The notes under the pieces are model-generated. The model had not been told where the DNA came from, made no database searches, and was given only the letters and a program-made list of their open reading frames with translations. Position numbers and translations under genes: made by a program. Positions 33,927 through 42,371 of a stretch of 64,000 bases of DNA are shown piece after piece. The stretch comes from Ruminococcus sp. (GTDB lineage Bacteria > Bacillota > Clostridia > Oscillospirales > Ruminococcaceae), in NCBI RefSeq assembly GCF_019417665.1, contig NZ_DXUU01000003.1, positions 62,001-126,000 of the forward strand, in the 5' to 3' direction. Positions within the stretch are counted from its first letter, which is position 1. Each line of letters begins with the position of its first letter.

Positions 33927-36560
33927 TTAATCTGTGGACGGCAGCGACTTGATCAGCGATACCAGGAACTTCAGCAGAACAATTGCGTCATTGTTACCCA
34001 GTTCGTCATCTGCGTCGCAGTCTGCATTCAGTGATGCCTGTGCAGAAAGCTTTACAGCACCTGCTGCTGCCTTATTCAGGAGTACAGCGTCTGTGATATC
34101 TACACGACCGTCAACATTGACGTCACCATACAGTGCCTTCAGTTGAGCGGTAGTCTGTGTGCCGCTTGCAGTTGTTTTCGTTGTGGCAGAGGAAGATGTC
34201 CCCTGACTAGTCGAACCAGAAGATGCTGTGGTAGTGGTGCTAGTTGTTGTAGTCTCTGTGGTCTCAGTTGTTTCAGTTGTCACTTCTGCCAGTACATTTA
34301 CTGTAACTTCAGCAGTCTGACCGCCAGGTGTAGTAATTGTCAGCGTAGTTGTACCAACGTTCTTACCGCTGACAGTAGCATTCTGACCATCGGAGATCTT
34401 TGCAGTTGCAGTATTCTTATCTGCAGTAATGATAGTGCAGCCCGGAACATTAATTTCCAGAGTTGCGCTTTCGCCAACCTGTACATCAATAGACTCAGCT
34501 ACTGTCAGAACATCCTCAAACTTATAGCTCTTTGCAGAATTGTTCACATCATCTGCTGCATAGAAAACTGTTACGTTATCGATAGAGAAAGAGTCGGATA
34601 CAGTTTCGCCCAGATTCGCATACCATACGCCCATGTCAACATGGCTGCCTTCTTCTTCTGCATTAACGTTGTTCCATGCACTCTTGGTGGCGCCAGTTTC
34701 GCTGTTAATGGACTGACCTGTAGCAACTACCGGCGGAACAATCCACATATAAGTATAGGTCTTTGTGCCCTTTGCATCCTGATACGGAGATACCGGAACG
34801 CTGTCATCATTTGCTGCCGGACGGCTTCCAGCAGTAGTCTTTTCCCAATACAGCAGGATCGGGTGAGATACATTACCGCTGTCACCAACAAAGACATCAT
34901 CTGTCTGACACCAATTGTCAGTCATGCCCAGCTTTTCCAGAACACTTGTGCCTGCGCCAACCTGAACCTGGTTCGCATCAGCAGAAGTGGTTACATCGAA
35001 CTGTACAGCATATACATCAGCGGTCTTGTCAAATGTCATGCCGAAATCAGCATACGGGATGGAAACAGACTTACCAACAGTAGAAGAACCAGCATTCTTT
35101 ACAGAAGCAGTGCCTGTGCACGGGAATGTCATGGCTTCTTCATATGTCAAAGTTGCATCCACAATAGTAGCATCCGTGAAGTCGCCATCTGTCAAAGCTG
35201 CATACCACAGCTGGAAAGAGATCTGATCTGTAATCTTTGTGGTAACGCAGTCAAGCACCTGTTCCGGAACATCCCAGGTAACAGTGAAGTAGCTGCCCAC
35301 TTCCTGCTTTGCCAGGTCAGAGCCGCCGCCAACTTCGAATTCACCCTTGCCGTTGCCCCAATCTACACCAGCTTCTGTGCATTCCTTCAATGCGGCACCA
35401 CCGATATCATTATACCAATAACCGGCATTAATGTCATCCTTCAAACCAGCCTTGAGCTTTGCATACTCTGTGTCTGCCAGGCTCATGTACTCTACATTCA
35501 GACCGCCGCCGTACATAACACGGCTAACGTTTGTCTTGTCAGCTGTTTTCAGTGTAACACTCAAGGATTTTACCTTTGCATTTGCAGCAACAGTCTGACC
35601 CGGAATGAAGTTAAAGTCTGCATAAGTAAACTTGTGGCTGTTCAGCGGAAGACCAGCTTCACGGATCGCAGACTCAGAAGTCAAGGTCTTTCCATCATTT
35701 GTTGCAGCGAATTCCTCAGACGCATAATATTCCTCACTGTAATTGTCACCAGGTGTCAGCTTGATATCAAGGCCATCAATTTTCAAAGAATTCAGTGTTT
35801 TCACCGTGCAGGTATCGCCGCTCTGATCTACGCTGTAGGCAGCAGCACCGCCGTTTGCACTGGAGAAATACAAACCACCGGTATTTTCTGCACCGCCCGG
35901 TAGATCGTCACCGCTGTTGATCCATGCCGGCGGCTCGTTATTACTTGTATCTGTTGTACCATTTACAGTAATGGAAACCAGTGTAATACTTGCATCCTGT
36001 GTCCGAGTCTTTTGATCTGTTTCATCGATCAGACCGGTGTAGCAGTTCTGGAACTGGAACTTTCCTGAAGCTCCCAAATCTGCATAACTCGGAATTTCTA
36101 TTACAACAGAAAATTCCGATGCATAAGGGTGGCACTGAATTGCTTCCCCATCCTCAGTCAAAGAATTCGTATCCCAGTAATAATCGTGAGCCTCATCTGC
36201 AGCGCAGCCGAAATAGTAGGAAAAATCGGTTACCATCTGATCTGCCTTCAGATTGATCTGCAATGTTTTCGGGCTATCGGTTCCCAGAAGATCCTTCGGA
36301 GATTTTCCCGACGTATCTGTAAATGTCGTCCACTCATCCGTCTTTGCTTTGCACATATAAGTACATTCTTTTGCATTCAACGGATCACCCTTGGGATTCT
36401 TTGGATCCGGATTTGCTGTTTTCAACGTCTTACCCACAGTTACTTCACTGCCAGCAGCTTCTACGAAAAACGTACCGCCGGAAGTAACTGCTACTGAGCT
36501 AGCAGCCATTACTACACTAATAAGCAATGCTTTTACTCTTTTATGAAAGGTTTTGCTCAT
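33927..36560 (-). CDS. Large secreted dockerin protein with putative carbohydrate-binding modules
   Basis: Extracellular, 877 aa, no recognised catalytic domain. Signal peptide (MSKTFHKRVKALLISVVMAASSVAVTSGG read in segments); beta-module 1 (about 36-210); beta-module 2 (about 225-475); beta-module 3 (about 480-690, beginning SVSIPYADFGMTFDK); a Big_2-like Ig segment (about 700-765, ATVSGKNVGTTTLTI); Thr/Ser linker; C-terminal type I dockerin with GDVNVDGRVDITDAVLLNKAA and the second loop DCDADDELGNNDAIVLLKFL. Modules 2 and 3 share motifs (extended IP-x-ADF and VYYADD/IVDATLTYEE endings) and look like diverged repeats. Non-catalytic, so a substrate-targeting cellulosome subunit is the likeliest role. 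Confidence 0.78.
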   Translation of the reverse strand: MSKTFHKRVKALLISVVMAASSVAVTSGGTFFVEAAGSEVTVGKTLKTANPDPKNPKGDPLNAKECTYMCKAKTDEWTTFTDTSGKSPKDLLGTDSPKTLQINLKADQMVTDFSYYFGCAADEAHDYYWDTNSLTEDGEAIQCHPYASEFSVVIEIPSYADLGASGKFQFQNCYTGLIDETDQKTRTQDASITLVSITVNGTTDTSNNEPPAWINSGDDLPGGAENTGGLYFSSANGGAAAYSVDQSGDTCTVKTLNSLKIDGLDIKLTPGDNYSEEYYASEEFAATNDGKTLTSESAIREAGLPLNSHKFTYADFNFIPGQTVAANAKVKSLSVTLKTADKTNVSRVMYGGGLNVEYMSLADTEYAKLKAGLKDDINAGYWYNDIGGAALKECTEAGVDWGNGKGEFEVGGGSDLAKQEVGSYFTVTWDVPEQVLDCVTTKITDQISFQLWYAALTDGDFTDATIVDATLTYEEAMTFPCTGTASVKNAGSSTVGKSVSIPYADFGMTFDKTADVYAVQFDVTTSADANQVQVGAGTSVLEKLGMTDNWCQTDDVFVGDSGNVSHPILLYWEKTTAGSRPAANDDSVPVSPYQDAKGTKTYTYMWIVPPVVATGQSINSETGATKSAWNNVNAEEEGSHVDMGVWYANLGETVSDSFSIDNVTVFYAADDVNNSAKSYKFEDVLTVAESIDVQVGESATLEINVPGCTIITADKNTATAKISDGQNATVSGKNVGTTTLTITTPGGQTAEVTVNVLAEVTTETTETTETTTTSTTTTASSGSTSQGTSSSATTKTTASGTQTTAQLKALYGDVNVDGRVDITDAVLLNKAAAGAVKLSAQASLNADCDADDELGNNDAIVLLKFLVSLIKSLPSTD

Positions 36561-36879
36561 TCATATCGCTCCTTTTTCAATAAATTTCATCTGTTGATTT
36601 CGTCACAGGAAAGACGGCAGATTGTCTTTTCTGTTTATAGCTGCAAAACGAAGTATTCATTTTGCAGCTATATTTATTATAGCAAATATAATTGTGAAAG
36701 TAAATGTATAAATTGTTAAGATTGCGATTGGAGGCGAAAAACATCCCCCTCTTATTTTGTGCAACCTGCACATAATCATTGCACATATCAAAAAGCAATA
36801 GATAAGATTTCAAATATAAAAGCGGCACCCAACCCAAGATGCCGCTTTTACATTTCAATTGATTTGTTTTATTTTTTGA
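36561..36879 (-). promoter_or_regulatory. Dockerin-gene promoter with 5'-end hairpin, plus cdaR terminator (gene-free stretch)
   Basis: Minus strand TTTACT (36699-36704), 17-nt spacer, TATAAT (36676-36681). Immediately at the predicted transcript start comes a perfect 12-bp stem, ATAGCTGCAAAA/TTTTGCAGCTAT (36660-36671 with 36637-36648), 11-nt loop, likely a 5'-stabilising hairpin. Leader about 110 nt to the GGAG site. At 36818-36850 an AAAAGCGGCA...TGCCGCTTTT stem forms a terminator-like hairpin upstream of the dockerin promoter and downstream of cdaR's opposite side. Confidence 0.65.
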
Positions 36880-38280
36880 TTACTCGGAAGGAGACGGTTC
36901 AGTGACAGTTTTATTCTGTGCTGTTGCCATGGCGGTGGTGCCGGCGTTCCGGACACCTTTTACAGCAACCCGATAATCGCCCACCGCCCAAACGGTATCG
37001 TATCGTGCACAAGAGATGGTCGGCGTGTAGTTAAATGTCACTGTATCCCCATCTACAGCACCTGCCTGAGTGGAATAACTCAGCAGATCCACATTTGCCG
37101 TAATATCACTTGCATCCAGGTCAGCTATGACTTCTTCCGGTCCGATAATGCTGACTGTCAGCTGCTGGGTCAACACTTCAAAGTCATAGGATGCCGGTGC
37201 ATTAACAATTCCAATATCGGATAGGACAAAGTCCTTCTTCGCCAGACCTGTGGAATCCAGCGTCAGTGTCACTGTGGAGAAGCCAGATTGGTTGACATAA
37301 TCATCGGGTACTGTAACCACAAAGTCATTGGAATAATTCAGGTCAATATCCCGGAGAGAAATAGAACCAATGTTGAACTCATTCATTTCATCCAGAGAAG
37401 TATTGGGGGCAGCCAATGTGATCTGATCTTCTGAGAGAGAAAGATTCAGCGAATCCAAATCAAAATTTGCCGGCGCATTGGTGATCTGGTATGTGATATC
37501 CATCGTTTTCTGATACAACACCGGCACTTCGATAGAGAATGCCGCCACGTCATATGTAAAATTGGAAGAATCCACCTGAGTTCCTGCCTCATTATAAAAG
37601 AGAAGCGTATCTGTAGTCAGGATCTTGGAAGCACTCAGTTGTTCTTTTTGCTGCGTTTCCGCTACACAATAGGCAACCTGATCCAACTGTTGCTGAGGTC
37701 CGGTAACATCAATGGTAGCCGGATTGCTCACAAAATTTTCCTCATCCAAAACGCATCCATCTGTATAAGTAACATTCGGCACAGAGGGACGAACATCAAA
37801 TGTATAAGTATCAATACGGTCAAAGGTCACATTCACCTTTGATGGAGCAATGGATTTCACATTAAATTGCTCATTATTATTACCTGTGACAGCAATAGAA
37901 AGGGTTTTGGTTCCTGCAGCAGTAACATTTTCGATCACAGCCGTTGCGGTCAGATCATTCGCCTCGATATTTCCCACTTTCGAGCGGTTTCCCTCGATCT
38001 GCACCGTGACTTCTTCCACATCAAAGTCAATGACGCTGAGTCCGTTTTCCTCTGCAGAAGTCCCGGCGATCTCCACCTGTAATGGAATATGATTGATGGT
38101 ACGAGGCGTTGTGGGATAAATGGCAATGGAAATAACAAACCAAAGAATAATGGCAATGGCAATAGATGCAATCATCATTGCCGGACGACTTTCATAAAAC
38201 CGCTGAAAAAGCGTGCTGTTATGGCTGGTCTTCTGTTTCTTCCGGCGTTGTTTCTGCAGATTGTTCGGAATCTTTGACAT
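36880..38280 (-). CDS. cdaR: CdaA regulator with YbbR repeats
   Basis: 466 aa from ATG 38280 (7 nt after AAAGGAG). One TM helix near the N-terminus (about 30-52, ASIAIAIILWFVISIAIYP) followed by several YbbR domains outside the membrane, each with V-x-G-x-x-x-x-V type strands (VTVQIEGNRSKVGNIEA, IDVTGPQQQLDQV, VSIIGPEEVIADL). CdaR binds and modulates the diadenylate cyclase CdaA in Firmicutes. Overlaps cdaA by about 60 bp in another frame. The usual third gene, glmM, is not downstream. Confidence 0.9.
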   Translation of the reverse strand: MSKIPNNLQKQRRKKQKTSHNSTLFQRFYESRPAMMIASIAIAIILWFVISIAIYPTTPRTINHIPLQVEIAGTSAEENGLSVIDFDVEEVTVQIEGNRSKVGNIEANDLTATAVIENVTAAGTKTLSIAVTGNNNEQFNVKSIAPSKVNVTFDRIDTYTFDVRPSVPNVTYTDGCVLDEENFVSNPATIDVTGPQQQLDQVAYCVAETQQKEQLSASKILTTDTLLFYNEAGTQVDSSNFTYDVAAFSIEVPVLYQKTMDITYQITNAPANFDLDSLNLSLSEDQITLAAPNTSLDEMNEFNIGSISLRDIDLNYSNDFVVTVPDDYVNQSGFSTVTLTLDSTGLAKKDFVLSDIGIVNAPASYDFEVLTQQLTVSIIGPEEVIADLDASDITANVDLLSYSTQAGAVDGDTVTFNYTPTISCARYDTVWAVGDYRVAVKGVRNAGTTAMATAQNKTVTEPSPSE

Positions 38281-39172
38281 TGTCCTTCTCCTTTCTTGTC
38301 CTGCCCAGTTTAATGAACGGAATTTTTTTCGCCACCTTAACAATAGGAGTTTCTGTATTTACTGTGATCAGACGATCTGTCAGCAGATGATGCAGATTTT
38401 CTCGTGTAAAGCCGCTTTTAAGCACACCATTTTCTGCTACAGAAATCGCTCCAGTTTCCTCTGATACTACAATAACAATGGCATCAGAGTTCTCGCTCAT
38501 ACCAATGGCAGCACGGTGGCGGGAACCGAGACGCTTATTGATCAGTTCTTCTTTTTGGGGCTTCGGCAGAAAGCATGCCGCCGCCAGGATCTTACCGTCA
38601 CGGATAATCACTGCTCCATCGTGCAGAGGCGTCTTATTATAGAAGATGTTTCCAAACAATTCCTTGCTGGGAATGGCATCCAGAATCGTACCGTTGTCGA
38701 TCTGTTCCCCCAGTCTTGTCTGCCGCTCGATGACAATCAGTGCACCGGTAGAAGTCGCGGACAATTCCACGCAGGAATCGCATATGACATCAATGGCATT
38801 GCGCCAGACGCCATCGTCTGTTCCATATCCACTCGCAAATCGCAGTCCCAGCTTTGTATATCCGGCTTTTTCCAGTGTTCGCCGCAATTCCGGCTGAAAC
38901 AGAATAATTACGGCGATCATACCGATATTCAGCGTCTCTGAAAGCAAATAAGAAATCGCTTTCATGTTGATCCACATGGACACAATATAGACGATCAAAA
39001 GCAGAAGGATACCTTTCAGCAGCTGACCAGCACGTGTTTCACGTACCAGCTTCATCACCACATAAACCACGTAAGAAAGCACAAGAATATCCAAAATATC
39101 CACTGGTTCAGCCGTCTTAATGACGCTGAAAACCATATCCAACAAGTCTCTCCATTTCCAATCCATGCGCAT
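38219..39172 (-). CDS. cdaA: Diadenylate cyclase CdaA
   Basis: Makes cyclic di-AMP from two ATP; membrane-anchored, controls K+ and osmolyte balance. 317 aa from ATG 39172 (39166 is an alternative; the GTG at 39187 precedes the ribosome site). Three TM helices (about 15-95), then DAC domain with ATP/metal motifs DGA (D185, LHDGAVII) and RHRAA (GSRHRAAIGMSE). C-terminal tail acidic and Lys/Glu-rich. First gene of cdaA-cdaR. Confidence 0.95.
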   Translation of the reverse strand: MRMDWKWRDLLDMVFSVIKTAEPVDILDILVLSYVVYVVMKLVRETRAGQLLKGILLLLIVYIVSMWINMKAISYLLSETLNIGMIAVIILFQPELRRTLEKAGYTKLGLRFASGYGTDDGVWRNAIDVICDSCVELSATSTGALIVIERQTRLGEQIDNGTILDAIPSKELFGNIFYNKTPLHDGAVIIRDGKILAAACFLPKPQKEELINKRLGSRHRAAIGMSENSDAIVIVVSEETGAISVAENGVLKSGFTRENLHHLLTDRLITVNTETPIVKVAKKIPFIKLGRTRKEKDNVKDSEQSAETTPEETEDQP

Positions 39173-39281
39173 TCCGTCCTTTCTCACTTCTTGTTATGTA
39201 TATATTGCAATGCCGTATAAAAGCAATCATCATTTTTCATAGCAATACCACACAAGGATTGTGCAGTGTTGCCTTATGTAA

Positions 39282-39299
39282 CGAGGGCAGCGCCCTCGC
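39282..39299. repeat. GAGGGC-AGC-GCCCTC hairpin, dispersed-repeat remnant
   Basis: Perfect 6-bp GC-rich palindrome with flanking AT-rich DNA between cdaA and the aminotransferase terminus; resembles short dispersed repeats of gut Clostridia. Confidence 0.35.
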
Positions 39300-39313
39300 A
39301 CCCGATCCTATTA

Positions 39314-40495
39314 CTATTGTAACATATCACCGGATTTTTTCAATAGGTTTCCTTGATTTTTCAGAATATTGACATAATTTTTCAAGGAGGATGCCAGTCT
39401 CAGGGTATCCGTCTCCCTGCTGAAAGCAGAAGGTGCAAACCGAATCGTACCATCCTCTGTGCCCAGTTTCTCATGTGCCAACGGCGCACAGTGTAAACCA
39501 GCACGAAGGCAAAATCCCTGCTGACTGAGCCATGCGGCCGCTGTTTCCGGTGACGCACCGTCCACAGTGAAAGACACAATTGGCACATAAGAGACACCGG
39601 GCTTCCGATAGATCGTAATTTCCGGTATATCCCGCAGTGCCTGACAAAACAGTTCGCACAACCGGGATTCATGCCGGTACAGTCCCTGCACCGTGCGCCG
39701 TTTTACAAACGAGATCCCAGCACAGAGCGATGCTGCGCCGATGACATTGAGTGTTCCGCATTCCAGCCGATCCGGCAAGAACTCCGGCTGTTCCGGACTG
39801 CGTGAAGCACTGCCTGTGCCGCCCTGCATAAGAGGCTGGATGGGGAATGCACAGTCCGTCATGAGCACGCCTGTTCCAGTAATGCCATACAGACCTTTGT
39901 GCCCGGCAGTACACAGTATATTCATACCGTCCCGTTCCAATGACAGGGGTAGAATCCCACACGCCTGAGCACCGTCCGCAATAAAACAGATCCCGTGCAT
40001 TCGACACAACTGAGCGATTTCCCGATAGGGCAGGATCTGTCCAGTCACATTACTAGCAATCGTGCAGATGACTGCACGCGTATTTGGTCGTATCTCTGCC
40101 CGAAAATGCTGTAGGGTCACAGCATCATCCGGTGAGACCTGTGCAATACTATAGGAGATCTTTCCCGCTTTGGCAAGTGCCGCAACGGGACGATAAACGG
40201 AATTGTGTTCCAGATCGCTGATAATCACATGATCTCCGGGTTTTAAAATGCCCTGAATCGCCAAATTCAGTGCATGGGTGCAATTAAGTGTAAAAATAGT
40301 GTTTTCTACTTTAGCGTTAAAAAAATCCGCCACAGTTTCTCGTGCATGGTAGACCATTTCCGAAGTGCGCTCTGCAATTGCATGACCGCCTCTGCCGGCG
40401 TTGCCGTACTTTGCTACAGCTTCTGCCACAGCCTGGCGAACCTCCGGCGGCTTCGGATATGTGGTCGCCGCATTGTCAAAATTGACTATCACCAC
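39314..40495 (-). CDS. Class V aminotransferase / cysteine-desulfurase-like protein
   Basis: 393-aa PLP enzyme. NFDNAATTYPKP start, PLP-Lys K200 in TAGHKGLYG, HNS (LEHNSVYRP), and a Cys in RAGLHCAPLAH where desulfurases carry the catalytic Cys. Closest to the EF2568-type family (TIGR01977) found with selenium/sulfur genes. Starts at GTG 40495, overlapping the DUF3343 stop (GTGA), so the two are translationally coupled. Sulfur or selenium transfer is the likely role, by family and context. Confidence 0.85.
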   Translation of the reverse strand: MVIVNFDNAATTYPKPPEVRQAVAEAVAKYGNAGRGGHAIAERTSEMVYHARETVADFFNAKVENTIFTLNCTHALNLAIQGILKPGDHVIISDLEHNSVYRPVAALAKAGKISYSIAQVSPDDAVTLQHFRAEIRPNTRAVICTIASNVTGQILPYREIAQLCRMHGICFIADGAQACGILPLSLERDGMNILCTAGHKGLYGITGTGVLMTDCAFPIQPLMQGGTGSASRSPEQPEFLPDRLECGTLNVIGAASLCAGISFVKRRTVQGLYRHESRLCELFCQALRDIPEITIYRKPGVSYVPIVSFTVDGASPETAAAWLSQQGFCLRAGLHCAPLAHEKLGTEDGTIRFAPSAFSRETDTLRLASSLKNYVNILKNQGNLLKKSGDMLQ

Positions 40496-40716
40496 ATCTC
40501 ACGTCCCTCTTGCAGTTCCCGGAACGGAACGCCTTCTCTTGTCAGAATATCCGAAATCTTTCCGCAGTCTCCCTGCACCAAAAGCACAAATCCGCAGCCT
40601 TCCGGTCCAAGGTGTTCCAATCGGCGAATCTCGCTGGAATATCCATACCGCTGCAAAATCCGGCGTGCCTGATTGGCATTCGTATACGAAACCATAGCCG
40701 CCTTGCATCCAGACAT
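40489..40716 (-). CDS. DUF3343 putative Se/S carrier-like protein
   Basis: 75 aa from ATG 40716 (GGGGTGAGAAAG upstream). Small ferredoxin-like fold family; SYTNANQARRILQRYGYSSEIRR followed by GPEGCGFVLLVQGD, where family members place a redox Cys. Coupled to the cysteine-desulfurase-like gene, consistent with a role as sulfur or selenium acceptor. No selD or yedF nearby. Confidence 0.75.
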   Translation of the reverse strand: MSGCKAAMVSYTNANQARRILQRYGYSSEIRRLEHLGPEGCGFVLLVQGDCGKISDILTREGVPFRELQEGREMW

Positions 40717-40887
40717 CTTTCTCACCCCTTTACATATCATAATGAGGAAACTAGTTCCTCATTTCAGTATATGCCAAGGGAAAGAATCGGGTGAGAATGG
40801 GCAAATGCAAAATGAGATTTGAACTTTCATCAAATCTTTACACAGTGTTGCTTTCAGAAAAAGCGGTGTCTCCGCCTATGTATTCTA

Positions 40888-41376
40888 TCACTGTTTTACC
40901 AATAAGCAAACACAGTGGGCGGAAATACCTGAACCGTCTCCGGTGAAGCCCAGTTTTTCCTCGGTCGTTGCCTTTACGCTGACCTGTTCTACAGAAACAC
41001 CACAGGCGTTTGCAATATTCTCCCGCATCTGCACAATATAGGGCGCTAGTTTCGGACGCTGACAGAGAATGGTGGCATCCAGGTTTCCCACAACATAGCC
41101 GCAGTTATGCACTTTTTCCACTACACATTCCATTAGCTTCAGGCTGTCTGCCCCGGCATAGGCGGGGTCTGTATCCGGGAAATGCTTTCCGATATCCCCC
41201 AGTGCCAATGCACCCAATAGGGCATCCGAAATCGCATGGAGCAGCACATCTGCATCAGAATGCCCCAGCAAACCCTTTTCAAAGGGAATTTCCACGCCGC
41301 CCAGAATCAACTTCCGTTCATCCACCAGGCGGTGCACATCATAGCCATGTCCGATCCGAAAAGGTATCGTTTCCAT
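40888..41376 (-). CDS. ispF: 2-C-methyl-D-erythritol 2,4-cyclodiphosphate synthase
   Basis: MEP-pathway enzyme forming MEcPP; homotrimer with Zn. 162 aa, normal. Motifs IGHGYDVHRLV (metal Asp/His), LLGHSDADVLLHAISDALLGA, DIGKHFPDTDP and ATTEEKLGFTGDGSGISAHCV. Starts in a TAATG overlap with ispD, translationally coupled. Confidence 0.98.
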   Translation of the reverse strand: METIPFRIGHGYDVHRLVDERKLILGGVEIPFEKGLLGHSDADVLLHAISDALLGALALGDIGKHFPDTDPAYAGADSLKLMECVVEKVHNCGYVVGNLDATILCQRPKLAPYIVQMRENIANACGVSVEQVSVKATTEEKLGFTGDGSGISAHCVCLLVKQ

Positions 41377-42083
41377 TATGCTTCCTCCTCCAGCCGCTGC
41401 AATAACAGCTGTGCAATTGCAATATCCTCCGGCGTTGTAATTTTAATATTGGTATAGTCGCCCGTGGTCATGTACACCTTACAATTGATCGCCTCTGCAA
41501 GCTGGCAGTCGTCGGTAAAATCCAGGGCATGTTCCTGGGCAAAGGTCACTGCCTCAAAGTATAGCTGCCGCTTGAATACCTGAGGTGTCTGGGTAATGAA
41601 CAAATGGGGGCGATAAGGCGTGTCCACGATCAAGTGATCATTTACTATTTTAATAGTATCCTTTACCGGAACGCCCAGGGTTGCGCCGCCGAAAACAGAA
41701 GCATCCTGAATTACCTGTGCAATATGCTTTGTCTGTACCAGCGGACGTGCGCCGTCATGTATCGCAATCAGGGTCGTTCCTTTGGAAAGCGCACGCAGAC
41801 CGCACATGACGCTCTGCTGCCGGGTGGAACCGCCTTCCACAACAGCGTGCAGCTTGGATATTCCGCACTGATCTGCCGATTCCCAGATCGCATCATGATC
41901 TGCCGGACGTGCCACAACGATAATTTCCGCCACCCGATCACACGCTTCAAAAGCACGCATGGTCTGACCAATGACTGTGGTATCTCCCAAGGGCAGTAAG
42001 ATCTTGTTTTTTCCCTGCATTCTTGTGGCATTTCCGGCGCACACCAGAATGACCGAGGTATCTGCGCTATATTCCTGTTCCAT
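41376..42083 (-). CDS. ispD: 2-C-methyl-D-erythritol 4-phosphate cytidylyltransferase
   Basis: Third MEP-pathway step, CDP-ME synthesis. 235 aa. Nucleotide-binding start VCAGNATRMQGKNKILLPLGD (shorter than the classic AAGxGxRMGxxxxKxxL: the second Gly is replaced by N-A-T), HDGARPLV, GVPVKDTIKIV, TPQVFK, and FTDDCQLAEA. Upstream gene of the ispD-ispF pair. Confidence 0.94.
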   Translation of the reverse strand: MEQEYSADTSVILVCAGNATRMQGKNKILLPLGDTTVIGQTMRAFEACDRVAEIIVVARPADHDAIWESADQCGISKLHAVVEGGSTRQQSVMCGLRALSKGTTLIAIHDGARPLVQTKHIAQVIQDASVFGGATLGVPVKDTIKIVNDHLIVDTPYRPHLFITQTPQVFKRQLYFEAVTFAQEHALDFTDDCQLAEAINCKVYMTTGDYTNIKITTPEDIAIAQLLLQRLEEEA

Positions 42084-42263
42084 TGTTGTTCCTTCTTCCT
42101 ATATCTAAATGATGCTTCTAAAAATCTATGACGTTCATCAAAATGCCCAAATGAAGACCATCGTATCGTCTATGATATACGCTGCATTTTACGTTACTTT
42201 ATTATAGCATGTTCCGATAGAGTTTGTCAATTATCAATCATAACATAATCCCGAACCCGACCC

Positions 42264-42293
42264 TTGACAAGTATGTCCGATTTTTGCTATAAT
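42264..42293 (+). promoter_or_regulatory. Sigma-A promoter of the aconitase cluster
   Basis: TTGACA (42264-42269), 18-nt spacer, TATAAT (42288-42293): consensus hexamers. Leader about 75 nt. Confidence 0.85.
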
Positions 42294-42371
42294 AATAGGG
42301 TATTGATAAATGCTCGTAAATGGATGGCTTGCCGTGCGTTTGCAGAGCCAAACACGAAAGGAATGATGGAC

